From an uncultured beta proteobacterium (GTDB taxonomy: Bacteria; Pseudomonadota; Gammaproteobacteria; Burkholderiales; Burkholderiaceae_C), in contig CAITZZ010000217.1 of NCBI GenBank assembly GCA_903897005.1, positions 1 through 40,268 of the forward strand: a stretch of 40,268 nucleotides of DNA, written 5' to 3'. This document shows positions 26,395 to 34,141 of the stretch, piece by piece; the first letter of the stretch is position 1; each line of letters opens with the position of its first letter. A program made the translations under genes and the position numbers. The notes below the pieces were generated by a model, which had not been told where the DNA came from, did not search any database, and worked only from the letters and a program-made list of their open reading frames with translations.

Positions 26395-27744
26395 ATGGAA
26401 ATGAACGAAGCAAAGCACCTGAGCGCCGCCCGTACCGATGCTGCCTGGCTGGACGCGCACTGGATGCCTTTTACGGCGAACCGTGAATTCAAGGCCAAGC
26501 CACGGCTGATGGTGGCGGCCCAGGGCTGTTACTACACCGACAACCATGGCAAGAAGATCTTCGACGGCCTGTCGGGCCTGTGGTGCTGCGGCTTGGGACA
26601 CGGACGCAGTGAGATCACCGAGGCCGCAACGCGTCAACTGGCCACACTGGACTATTCACCAGCCTTTCAATTTGGCCACCCCTTGTCGTTTGAACTGGCC
26701 AACAAGCTCAAGGAACTGACCCCCACCGGTCTCGACTACGTGTTCTTTACCGGCTCTGGTTCAGAATCGGCCGACACCTCGCTCAAGATGGCACGCGCCT
26801 ACTGGCGCGCCAAGGGAATGGGTCAGAAGACACGCTTGATCGGACGCGAAAAAGGCTATCACGGCGTCAACTTTGGCGGCATCTCGGTCGGCGGCATTGG
26901 CGGCAACCGCAAGACCTTTGGCCAGGGCATCGAGGCCGATCATCTGCCCCACACGCAACTCGCCAGCAACGCGTTTTCACGCGGCATGCCCGAGAAGGGC
27001 GCCGAACTGGCCGACGATCTGCTCAAACTCATCACGCTGCACGACGCGAGCAACATCGCGGCCGTCATTGTCGAGCCGTTCTCGGGTTCCGCCGGTGTCG
27101 TGATCCCGCCCAAGGGTTACCTGCAACGCCTGCGTGACATCTGCACGGCCAACAACATCCTGCTGATTTTTGACGAAGTGATCACCGGTTTTGGCCGTGC
27201 CGGCGCTTACACCGGCGCCGAGGCTTTTGGCGTGACACCGGACATCATGAATATCGCCAAGCAGATCACCAATGGCGCACAGCCGATGGGTGCGGTACTG
27301 GTGAAGAAGGACATCTACGACATTTTCATGGCGCAGGGCGGTCCCGACTACATGCTGGAATTCGCCCATGGCTATACCTACTCCGCTCACCCGGTGCCCT
27401 GCGCCGTCGCGCTGGCCACGCTGGACCTGCTGGTCAAGGAGAACATGGTCGAGAAAGTGAAAGCACTGGCGCCGCATTTCGAGAAAGCCGTCCACAGTCT
27501 GAAGGGCGCCAAGCACATCACCGATATCCGCAATTTCGGCCTGGCTGCCGGGCTGACCATCGACGCCCTGCCAGGCGAGCCAGCGCGCAGACCCTATGAA
27601 ATCGCCATGGCGATGCTGCAAAAAGGTTTTTACGTGCGTTACGGCGGCGATACCATCCAGTTGGCCCCACCCTTCATCACGACGCCACAGCAGATCGACA
27701 GTCTGATCAATGCCCTGGGCGAAACCATCAACCAAACTGCCTAA
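26395..27744 (+). CDS. class III omega-amino acid (beta-alanine)-pyruvate aminotransferase
   Basis: A 449-residue PLP enzyme transferring the amino group of beta-alanine (or another omega-amino acid) to pyruvate, giving malonate semialdehyde and alanine. FDEVITGFGRAGA (Asp260 binding the PLP ring nitrogen) and NIAKQITNGAQPMGAV (Schiff-base Lys289) are visible. WMPFTANREFKAKPR near the N-terminus is typical of the beta-alanine-pyruvate group. ATG 26395 has GGAG 6 nt upstream; ATG 26401 is also possible. The next gene, mmsA, would use the semialdehyde product, and an alanine dehydrogenase lies 4 kb downstream to recycle alanine. Confidence 0.92.
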   Translation: MEMNEAKHLSAARTDAAWLDAHWMPFTANREFKAKPRLMVAAQGCYYTDNHGKKIFDGLSGLWCCGLGHGRSEITEAATRQLATLDYSPAFQFGHPLSFELANKLKELTPTGLDYVFFTGSGSESADTSLKMARAYWRAKGMGQKTRLIGREKGYHGVNFGGISVGGIGGNRKTFGQGIEADHLPHTQLASNAFSRGMPEKGAELADDLLKLITLHDASNIAAVIVEPFSGSAGVVIPPKGYLQRLRDICTANNILLIFDEVITGFGRAGAYTGAEAFGVTPDIMNIAKQITNGAQPMGAVLVKKDIYDIFMAQGGPDYMLEFAHGYTYSAHPVPCAVALATLDLLVKENMVEKVKALAPHFEKAVHSLKGAKHITDIRNFGLAAGLTIDALPGEPARRPYEIAMAMLQKGFYVRYGGDTIQLAPPFITTPQQIDSLINALGETINQTA

Positions 27745-27747
27745 GCA

Positions 27748-27835
27748 TGTCATCCCGGCGCAGGCCGGGATCCATCTTGTCCTTGGCTATCATTCACTTA
27801 CACCCGTCTGGATTGCGGCCTTCGCCGCAATGACA
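27748..27835. repeat. nested inverted-repeat element with two hairpins
   Basis: The outer ends TGTCAT (27748-27753) and ATGACA (27830-27835) are inverted. Inside are two GC-rich hairpins: CCCGGC-GCAG-GCCGGG (27754-27769) and TTGCGGC-CTTC-GCCGCAA (27813-27830). It fills the 110-bp gap between the aminotransferase and mmsA. Sequences of the TCATCCCGGC...CCGGGATCC kind are common repeats in proteobacterial intergenic regions. In the mRNA it would separate the two cistrons with stable stems. Confidence 0.75.
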
Positions 27836-27854
27836 GTTCTTAGGAAATGCTTCC

Positions 27855-29360
27855 ATGTCAAATCTCCCTGAAATTCAACACCTGATTGGTGGCCAGATCG
27901 TCGCTGGCGGCAGTCGCTCGCAAGAGGTTTTCAACCCGGCCACGGGCAAGGCTGAAAAGCGCGTGCTGCTGGCCGACAAACTCACGGTGGAGCAGGCCAT
28001 TGCCAATGCGCATGCTGCCTATCCAGCGTGGCGCGCCACACCACCGCTGAAACGTGCGCGCGTCATGAGTACGCTCAAGGTCCTGCTGGAAGCCAACGCC
28101 GAGCGCATCTGCGCCCTGGTGACGGCCGAACACGGCAAGGTGCTGGCTGACTCGCTGGGTGAGTTGCAGCGCGGTATCGAGAATGTCGAATACGCCAGCT
28201 ACGCGCCCGAACTGCTCAAAGGCGAGCACAGCAAGAACGTTGGCCCCGCCATGGATTCCTGGAGCGAATTTCAGGCGCTCGGTGTCACCGCCGGCATCAC
28301 ACCGTTCAATTTCCCCGTGATGGTTCCCTTGTGGATGTGGCCGATGGCCATTGCCTGCGGCAACACCTTTGTGCTCAAGCCCTCCGAGCGCGACCCCAGC
28401 AGCGCGCTGCTGGTGGCACAACTGGCGCTCGATGCCGGACTGCCACCGGGAGTTCTCAACGTGGTCAACGGCGACAAGGAAGCAGTGGACACTCTGCTCA
28501 ATGATGCGCGTGTACAGGCCATCAGCTTTGTGGGCTCAACGCCGATTGCCCAGTACATCTACGCGACCGGCTGCGCCAACGGCAAGCGGGTGCAGGCTCT
28601 GGGCGGCGCCAAGAACCACGCCGTGGTGATGCCTGACGCCGATGTCCCGAACGCCGTCAGCGCCCTGATGGGAGCCGCTTACGGCTCTTGTGGCGAGCGT
28701 TGCATGGCTATTCCGCTGGTGGTGGCGGTGGGCGATGCCACTGCCGACGCCGTGGTGGCTGGCCTCAAGATCGAAATTGCCAAAATGAAGGTCGGCCCCG
28801 GTACCGATGCCAGCAACGACATGGGACCTCTGGTCACCCAGGCCCACTTCGAAAAGGTCAAAGGCTATGTCGACCAGGGCGTGCTTGAAGGTGCCACCTT
28901 GGTGGTCGATGGACGAAATGTCAAGGTGAACGGCCATGAGGGCGGCTACTTTCTGGGCGCCTGCCTGTTCGACAACGTCAAGCCCGGCATGAAGATTTAC
29001 CAGGAAGAGATTTTTGGCCCGGTGCTCGGTGTCATGCGCGTCAAGACACTGCAGGAGGCGATGGATTTGATCGACGCCCATGAGTACGGTAACGGCACCT
29101 GCATATTCACCCGCGACGGCGAAGCAGCGCGCTACTTCAGCGACAACATCCTGGTCGGCATGGTGGGCATCAACGTGCCCTTGCCGGTGCCCGTGGCCTA
29201 CCATTCCTTTGGTGGCTGGAAGCGCTCCCTGTTTGGCGACCTGCACGGCTACGGGCCGGACGCGGTGCGCTTCTACACCAAGCGCAAGACCATCACCCAG
29301 CGCTGGCCGTCGGCCGGCGTGCGTGAAGGTGCGCTGTTCAGTTTCCCGACCAACCGCTAA
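27855..29360 (+). CDS. mmsA: CoA-acylating (methyl)malonate-semialdehyde dehydrogenase
   Basis: A 501-residue aldehyde-dehydrogenase-family enzyme. It converts malonate semialdehyde (or methylmalonate semialdehyde) plus CoA and NAD to acetyl-CoA (or propionyl-CoA), CO2 and NADH. PFNFPVMVPLWMWPMAIACGN and the active-site GSCGERCMAIP with Cys283 are diagnostic of MmsA; the non-acylating family lacks the ERCMA context. ATG 27855. Placed after the beta-alanine aminotransferase, it completes beta-alanine degradation. Use for valine or inositol breakdown is possible, but no mmsB or iol genes are near. Confidence 0.93.
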   Translation: MSNLPEIQHLIGGQIVAGGSRSQEVFNPATGKAEKRVLLADKLTVEQAIANAHAAYPAWRATPPLKRARVMSTLKVLLEANAERICALVTAEHGKVLADSLGELQRGIENVEYASYAPELLKGEHSKNVGPAMDSWSEFQALGVTAGITPFNFPVMVPLWMWPMAIACGNTFVLKPSERDPSSALLVAQLALDAGLPPGVLNVVNGDKEAVDTLLNDARVQAISFVGSTPIAQYIYATGCANGKRVQALGGAKNHAVVMPDADVPNAVSALMGAAYGSCGERCMAIPLVVAVGDATADAVVAGLKIEIAKMKVGPGTDASNDMGPLVTQAHFEKVKGYVDQGVLEGATLVVDGRNVKVNGHEGGYFLGACLFDNVKPGMKIYQEEIFGPVLGVMRVKTLQEAMDLIDAHEYGNGTCIFTRDGEAARYFSDNILVGMVGINVPLPVPVAYHSFGGWKRSLFGDLHGYGPDAVRFYTKRKTITQRWPSAGVREGALFSFPTNR

Positions 29361-29369
29361 TCTGCTGCC

Positions 29370-30338
29370 TCATGGGCCCACACGGATGCTTTCTTCCGTG
29401 CGGGCCTCTTCGAGCAACCAGCGCCGGAAGGCTTTGACGGCGGGCCGGCCAGCAATGGCTTCGGGTGTTACCAGGTAGTAGGCGTAGTGCTGTTCGACCG
29501 CGATGTCGAACGGCGCTACCAGCCTACCCTCGGCGAGCGCCACCCCTACCAGCGGTCTGGAGGCCAGTGCCATGCCCAGTCCATCGACCGCAGCCACAAA
29601 GACCAGACCGGAATCGCTGAAATGCGGGCCAGCGTTGCTGTCGACACCGGTGACGCCCGTCAGTCGGAGCCACTCCTGCCAGCTTGGACGAGCTCGCTCG
29701 TCAGCAATCGAATCGTCATGCAGCAGCACCTGAAACTGCACATCCGAGGGCTCACGCAGTGGTGTGGCCGATTGCAGCAGCTTCGGACTGCAGACGGCGA
29801 TGTAGTCGGAACCAAACATACGGTCAACCTGAAACCCTGGGTAACTGCCGGAGCCATAGCGGATCACCACCTGTGAATCCTCTTCGCGCAAGTCAACGTT
29901 GTCAAAAACAGGCGCCGCCACCGACTGCTCGGCGTCAATGGCGATGCGGGACCGGATGATGTGCAGGTTCAGGTCCGGCTGAGCCAGCGTCAAACCGCGC
30001 AGGCGTGGCACCAGCCAACGTGCAGCAAACGAGGGCGGCGCGACGATGACCAGTCTGCCACCGGGCACCTGATCGCGTGCACTTTCGACCGCCGCAGCAA
30101 AGCACTCCAAGCCTTCTCTCACTTTGGGCAGCATGGCCAATCCTTGCGGCGTGAGTTCCAGGGCACGGGGCAAACGCCGAAAAAGCGGCAGGTCGAGGAA
30201 TTCCTCCAACAACTTGATCTGGTGACTTACCGCCGTCGGTGTCACAGAAAGTTCGTTGGCGGCCTTCTTGAAACTGAGATGCCGCGCCGCCGCATCGAAG
30301 GCACGCAGGGCGTTCAAAGGCGGCAAACGGTACGACAT
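29370..30338 (-). CDS. LysR-family regulator, GcvA-like
   Basis: A 322-residue regulator beginning MSYRLPPLNALRAFDAAARHLSFKKAANELSVTPTAVS, the typical GcvA-group helix-turn-helix. The effector domain has PSFAARWLVPRL near residue 105. ATG 30338 is used because GcvA proteins start there; the frame is open 31 codons further but without homology. It is convergent with mmsA (stops 9 nt apart) and divergent from a small ORF at 30456, the likeliest target besides itself. Confidence 0.9.
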   Translation of the reverse strand: MSYRLPPLNALRAFDAAARHLSFKKAANELSVTPTAVSHQIKLLEEFLDLPLFRRLPRALELTPQGLAMLPKVREGLECFAAAVESARDQVPGGRLVIVAPPSFAARWLVPRLRGLTLAQPDLNLHIIRSRIAIDAEQSVAAPVFDNVDLREEDSQVVIRYGSGSYPGFQVDRMFGSDYIAVCSPKLLQSATPLREPSDVQFQVLLHDDSIADERARPSWQEWLRLTGVTGVDSNAGPHFSDSGLVFVAAVDGLGMALASRPLVGVALAEGRLVAPFDIAVEQHYAYYLVTPEAIAGRPAVKAFRRWLLEEARTEESIRVGP

Positions 30339-30379
30339 GGATGAGATTTTCTTCAGCGTCAGATGAGAATTGATCGTTT

Positions 30380-30392
30380 GCTGCGACGCAGC
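30380..30392. promoter_or_regulatory. 13-bp palindrome in a lysR/small-ORF intergenic region
   Basis: GCTGCG-A-CGCAGC is a perfect inverted repeat located 42 bp upstream of the GcvA-like lysR start and 64 bp upstream of the small ORF at 30456. It could be the LysR operator for divergent control, but LysR sites are usually T-N11-A and AT-flanked, so this is weak. Nothing else is seen in 30339-30455. Confidence 0.3.
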
Positions 30393-30455
30393 ATCCCGAT
30401 TATCGTAGCGCTGTGATCTCAAAAGGAACACACATCAAAAGAAAGGTCCGACACG

Positions 30456-30620
30456 ATGGAAGCCAGTTATCTCGATATGGAAGTTCTCGTTCAGCAGGCG
30501 CGACAGCAGCGCAGCCAGGCCGTGGGAGAAATGCTTGCTGCAGGCTGGAATAAGTGCAAGGAATTTTTCAGTACACAGGGGATGGGTCAGACCGTCGTCT
30601 GGCGCACTCTGCCACCTTGA
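30456..30620 (+). CDS. hypothetical small protein (54 aa)
   Basis: The frame ATG 30456 to TGA 30620 encodes 54 residues: an acidic start MEASYLDMEVLVQQARQQR, a predicted amphipathic helix rich in Gln and Arg, then AAGWNKCKEFF. An AAAGG SD lies 9 nt upstream. It is followed 34 nt later by another small gene in the same direction and is divergent from a lysR gene. The reading frame looks protein-like, but I recognise no family. Confidence 0.45.
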   Translation: MEASYLDMEVLVQQARQQRSQAVGEMLAAGWNKCKEFFSTQGMGQTVVWRTLPP

Positions 30621-30654
30621 CTTTTCTTGTCCCGTTTGAACGCCTGGAACTCTT

Positions 30655-30846
30655 ATGAAAAATTTCTTCAGTCTGGTCAACCTGACCATCGGCCTCCTGT
30701 TTCTTCTCGTCGGATCGGGGATCTTCGCCAGCATCTCTCGCACACCAGCCAACGCTGGCGCCGCCTTGGTCGCGCTGCTGATCGCGGCGGTCTGCCTCTG
30801 GCTGGCCAAGCAATCTGTTTTTAAAGGCAAAGCACAGCTGCCCTGA
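30655..30846 (+). CDS. small two-helix membrane protein (63 aa)
   Basis: The product has two hydrophobic helices, residues about 7-26 (LVNLTIGLLFLLVGSGIFA) and 34-52 (AGAALVALLIAAVCLWLAK), with a basic C-terminus. An SD-like TGGAA precedes the ATG. It converges with mnmD (stop codons 8 nt apart). It may be co-transcribed with the 54-aa ORF upstream. Function unknown; such short proteins often modulate larger membrane complexes, but nothing here says which. Confidence 0.6.
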   Translation: MKNFFSLVNLTIGLLFLLVGSGIFASISRTPANAGAALVALLIAAVCLWLAKQSVFKGKAQLP

Positions 30847-30854
30847 AGCCGCGC

Positions 30855-31619
30855 TCAGGGCCGCAAGACGGCCTGCAGGCGATCACGCTTGGGCGGCAAA
30901 CCCGGACACTTTTCGACCGAGAAGCCCAGTTGCCGCAAGCGCTCACGAACGCTTCTGGCCACCGTATAGGTCGCCAGTGTCGCGCCAGGTCGGCAATGCT
31001 GCGCCACCAGATGCAGGGTCTGTGCAGACCACATCTGCGGGTTCAACGCAGGGCTGAAGCCATCCAGATACACCGCGTCGGCCTGACAATCGAGGTCTTG
31101 CAGCGTGGCCTGCACCTCACCCACGGCCAGCGTCAATTGGACTCTTCCGCCGGCAAAACGCCACTGGTGAATTCCCGGCGACAGGCCTTGCCAGACTTGC
31201 GCCAATTGCTCAGCCAGCACCGGTAGACGCAAAGCGATGGAGCACTCGGGCTGATCTTCAGGGCCGGCGTTGCGGGCACTGCGAACCAGGTCCGCGGCGG
31301 ACACCGGGAAGGCTTCAACCGAGGCAAACTGCAAACGTTCGCAACGTTGCGGGTCGGCCTCCCAGGCAGCCCAGGTGCAGAGAAAATTCAGTCCCAGTCC
31401 AAAACCGGTTTCAAGCACCGAAAAGCGGTTTCGGCCACGCCACCCAACCGGCAACCCCGCGCCAGCCAAGAAAACAGTCATGGCCTGCGCCAACCCACCG
31501 GAGCGCGAACGGTAGCGATCCTTGAAGCGCGGACTGTGCGGGCTGCCGTCAGGCATCCAGAGAACGCGTTCACTCTGGCAAAGGGCGACTACCGATAGCG
31601 TGTCCTGGTCCTGGCCCAT
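30855..31619 (-). CDS. mnmD: tRNA 5-methylaminomethyl-2-thiouridine methyltransferase, MnmD (MnmC N-terminal domain)
   Basis: A 254-residue SAM-dependent methyltransferase for the last step of mnm5s2U34 formation in tRNA. The SAM-binding motif VLETGFGLGLNFL and VYLDGFSPALNPQMW are diagnostic of the DUF752/MnmD domain. In many gammaproteobacteria this domain is fused to an FAD oxidoreductase (MnmC); here the frame ends after the methyltransferase domain (DRLQAVLRP) and no oxidoreductase follows. ATG 31619 is chosen; a TTG at 31646 in frame is an alternative. No clear SD for either. It is divergent from ald. Confidence 0.88.
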   Translation of the reverse strand: MGQDQDTLSVVALCQSERVLWMPDGSPHSPRFKDRYRSRSGGLAQAMTVFLAGAGLPVGWRGRNRFSVLETGFGLGLNFLCTWAAWEADPQRCERLQFASVEAFPVSAADLVRSARNAGPEDQPECSIALRLPVLAEQLAQVWQGLSPGIHQWRFAGGRVQLTLAVGEVQATLQDLDCQADAVYLDGFSPALNPQMWSAQTLHLVAQHCRPGATLATYTVARSVRERLRQLGFSVEKCPGLPPKRDRLQAVLRP

Positions 31620-31685
31620 ATCGTTTTGAAAGTCATGAAGTAGCAAACGATATACCGATTGTCATCGTCTCTGGTTATTCATTAG

Positions 31686-31714
31686 TTACACGAATGAAGT
31701 GATAGTTATATTAA
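31686..31714 (+). promoter_or_regulatory. candidate promoter of ald
   Basis: TTACAC (31686-31691), 17 nt, then TATTAA (31709-31714) in an AT-rich stretch. An inverted repeat TTCATT-N9-AATGAA (31678-31698) overlaps the -35 and may be an operator, for example for an Lrp/AldR-type regulator, none of which is encoded nearby. The gap 31620-31783 contains nothing else. Confidence 0.45.
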
Positions 31715-31783
31715 TTATTGTTCTCAAAAACCGGCACTTGCAACACACTGCGTTCTTTCACAACCCTGAATCTGGAGCGCAAC

Positions 31784-32899
31784 ATGCTGATCGGCCTACC
31801 CAAAGAAATCAAGAACAACGAATACCGCGTCGGCTTGACCCCAGCCAGTGTGCACGAACTGACATCGCATGGGCATCAGGTGCTGGTCCAAACCGGTGCC
31901 GGTGCTGCTATCGGCTTGTCCGACGAGCAATACAAGGCCGCCGGTGCCACGCTGGCAGCGGACGCTAAAGAGATTTTCGCCAAGGCCGAGATGATCGTTA
32001 AAGTGAAAGAGCCGCAGCCACAAGAGTGCGCCATGCTGCGAGCCGGTCAGATTCTCTATACCTACCTGCACCTCGCACCCGATCCCGAGCAGACCGCGGC
32101 TCTCGTCAAGTCGGGTGCTGTCTGCATTGCCTATGAAACCATCACCGGACCTGGTGGCGGTCTGCCACTGTTGGCGCCGATGAGCGAAGTCGCCGGTCGC
32201 ATGGCGGTGCAAGCCGGGGCCGCCCACCTTGAAAAATCCAAAGGCGGCATGGGCATTCTTCTGGGTGGAGTACCCGGTGTGCCAGCCGCCCATGTGGCCA
32301 TCATTGGCGCCGGCGTCGTTGGCACGCACGCCCTGCAAATGGCCGTCGGCATGGGCGCGCGCGTCACCGTGCTGGACAAGAGTGTGGACCGCCTGCGCCA
32401 GTTGGACCTGATTTTTGGCAACCGCATCACTACCGTTTACTCCAACGCTCACAGCGTGGAAGAAGCCGTGCTGGATGCTGACCTGGTCGTCGGCGGCGTT
32501 CTGGTGCCAGGCGCCGCAGCGCCCAAACTGGTAAGCCGCGACATGATCTCGCGCATGAAAAAAGGTGCTGTCATCGTTGACGTGGCCATTGATCAGGGTG
32601 GCTGCTTCGAAACCTCGCATGCAACGACCCACGCTGAACCGACTTACGTCGTCGATGGTGTGGTGCACTACTGCGTGGCCAATATGCCAGGCGCCGTGGC
32701 ACGCACCTCGACCTTTGCACTGAACAACGCCACCATCGGCCACGCCGTGGCGCTGGCCAACAAGGGCTGGAAGCAGGCCCTGCGCGATGATGCACACCTG
32801 AAGAACGGACTCAATGTCGCCAACGGCCATGTGACCTACGAAGCGGTCGCGCGTGACCTGGGCTACGCCTATGTGAGCGCCGACAGTCTGCTGGGCTGA
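31784..32899 (+). CDS. ald: alanine dehydrogenase
   Basis: A 371-residue NAD-dependent enzyme interconverting alanine and pyruvate plus ammonia. It starts MLIGLPKEIKNNEYRVGLTP. The catalytic pair Lys75 (IVKVKEPQ) and His96 (YTYLHLAP) falls at the canonical positions. The Rossmann motif is AIIGAGVVGTHAL, and DQGGCFETS carries the catalytic Asp270. ATG 31784 has GGAG 6 nt upstream; an earlier in-frame start at 31718 has no homology. It fits next to the beta-alanine aminotransferase, which produces alanine from pyruvate. Confidence 0.95.
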   Translation: MLIGLPKEIKNNEYRVGLTPASVHELTSHGHQVLVQTGAGAAIGLSDEQYKAAGATLAADAKEIFAKAEMIVKVKEPQPQECAMLRAGQILYTYLHLAPDPEQTAALVKSGAVCIAYETITGPGGGLPLLAPMSEVAGRMAVQAGAAHLEKSKGGMGILLGGVPGVPAAHVAIIGAGVVGTHALQMAVGMGARVTVLDKSVDRLRQLDLIFGNRITTVYSNAHSVEEAVLDADLVVGGVLVPGAAAPKLVSRDMISRMKKGAVIVDVAIDQGGCFETSHATTHAEPTYVVDGVVHYCVANMPGAVARTSTFALNNATIGHAVALANKGWKQALRDDAHLKNGLNVANGHVTYEAVARDLGYAYVSADSLLG

Positions 32900-32911
32900 G
32901 CCAGCGGCGCC

Positions 32912-32930
32912 GGCGGCGTGACATGCCGCC
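32912..32930 (+). terminator. GC hairpin after ald (weak terminator candidate)
   Basis: GGCGGC (32912-32917) and GCCGCC (32925-32930) form a 6-bp all-GC stem with a 7-nt loop, 12 nt past the ald stop. No T-run follows; instead TACAAT, a likely -10 of the next gene, comes directly after. It may attenuate ald read-through but is not a standard intrinsic terminator. Confidence 0.3.
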
Positions 32931-32942
32931 TACAATTTGCCG

Positions 32943-33605
32943 ATGAACAGCCCCACCCTCACCATCGATGTCGTCTCCGACGTCGTCTGCCCCTGGTGCT
33001 ACATCGGCAAACGTAAACTTGAAGCTGCCCTGGCGAGCGCCGGCTCCAGCGACCTGCCGACGACGGTGGTCCGCTGGCATCCATTTCAGCTCAATCCGGA
33101 TATGCCGGCGCAGGGTGTGCCGCGAAAGCAGTATCTGGAAGACAAGTTTGGCGGACCAGAACGCGCCGCTGAAATCTACGAGCGCGTGCGGGCCGCTGGC
33201 CAGGCCGTGGGTCTCCAACTCAATATCGACGGTATCACGCGTCAGCCCAACACACTGGCGGCACATGCGCTGATTGCCTTTGCCCAGCAGGGTGACGCGG
33301 ATGGCAACGACATCAAAGAGCGTTTGCTGAAGGCCTATTTTGTTGAAAACCGCTTCATCGGTGATGCCCTGGTGTTGGCTGAAATCGCTGAAGAAGCGGG
33401 ACTGAGTGCATCAGCCGCGCAAGCCTTCGTTACCGACCCGCAACAACTGGCGCAAGTGGCGCAGGCTGACGCCCACGTCCGCAGTCTGGGCATCAACGGC
33501 GTACCCTTCTTCATCTTCAATCAGGCGGTCACCTTGTCCGGCGCGCAGGACCCAACCATCCTGCTGGCTGCGATGCAGCAGGCAAGCAAAGCCAAAGTCG
33601 ATTAG
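32943..33605 (+). CDS. DsbA-family oxidoreductase, FrnE-like
   Basis: A 220-residue thioredoxin-fold protein with an active-site CPWC at Cys16-Cys19 (DVVCPWCYIGKRKLE) and the cis-proline loop GVPFFIF near residue 185. No signal peptide is present, so it is cytoplasmic, as in FrnE/2-hydroxychromene-2-carboxylate isomerase-like members. FrnE-type proteins act in oxidative-stress-linked disulfide chemistry. The ATG 32943 has no SD; TACAAT ends exactly 6 nt upstream, suggesting a leaderless transcript. Confidence 0.92.
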   Translation: MNSPTLTIDVVSDVVCPWCYIGKRKLEAALASAGSSDLPTTVVRWHPFQLNPDMPAQGVPRKQYLEDKFGGPERAAEIYERVRAAGQAVGLQLNIDGITRQPNTLAAHALIAFAQQGDADGNDIKERLLKAYFVENRFIGDALVLAEIAEEAGLSASAAQAFVTDPQQLAQVAQADAHVRSLGINGVPFFIFNQAVTLSGAQDPTILLAAMQQASKAKVD

Positions 33606-33614
33606 ATTGCCCCG

Positions 33615-34133
33615 ATGCCCTTATCCCATTTGAGCCGCAAGGCCCAGCCACCCGGCTTTTCCCAATCCGAGTTCAGAACTGCACTGGGCATGTTTGCCAC
33701 GGGGGTGACCATCGTCACCGCACGCAGCGCCGCGGGAGAGCCCGTTGGATTGACTGCCAACTCTTTCAATTCGGTGTCCCTGAACCCACCCCTGGTCCTG
33801 TGGAGTCTGGCACGCTCTGCAGCATCCATGCCGGCTTTCAGCGCTGGATCGCACTACGCCATCAACATCCTGAGCGCCGACCAGCAAGCATTGGCGCAGC
33901 GCTTTGCCAGCAAGGGCGTAGACCGCTTTGCCGACCTGGCCTATGTTGACAGTGCCTGCGGCGCGCCCTTGCTGACCGGGGCAGCGGCGTGGTTCGAGTG
34001 CTTCAACCGCAGCCGTTACGACGAGGGTGATCACGTGATCTTTGTTGGCGAGGTAGAGCGCTGCTCGCACCGCAGCGGTGCTTCACCCCTGCTCTTCCAT
34101 GGTGGCAGGTTCTACGCGGAGCACGCTCTGTAG
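33615..34133 (+). CDS. flavin reductase-domain protein
   Basis: A 172-residue FMN-binding split-barrel protein. FRTALGMFATGVTIVTAR and GLTANSFNSVSLNPPLVLWSL are the flavin-binding hallmarks of the NAD(P)H:flavin reductase family (HpaC/DIM6-like). It usually supplies reduced flavin to a two-component monooxygenase, but no monooxygenase gene is adjacent. ATG 33615 lies 9 nt after the FrnE stop, with no SD; TAGATT ends 6 nt before it. It might be read through from the FrnE gene or from its own leaderless start. Confidence 0.9.
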   Translation: MPLSHLSRKAQPPGFSQSEFRTALGMFATGVTIVTARSAAGEPVGLTANSFNSVSLNPPLVLWSLARSAASMPAFSAGSHYAINILSADQQALAQRFASKGVDRFADLAYVDSACGAPLLTGAAAWFECFNRSRYDEGDHVIFVGEVERCSHRSGASPLLFHGGRFYAEHAL

Positions 34134-34141
34134 AGAATCGC

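Noticed and set aside
31796-32830. A 344-codon open frame on the minus strand opposite alanine dehydrogenase
   Set aside because: It is a mirror of the ald codon pattern. The ald product has canonical catalytic residues and length, and the antisense product has no recognisable domain.
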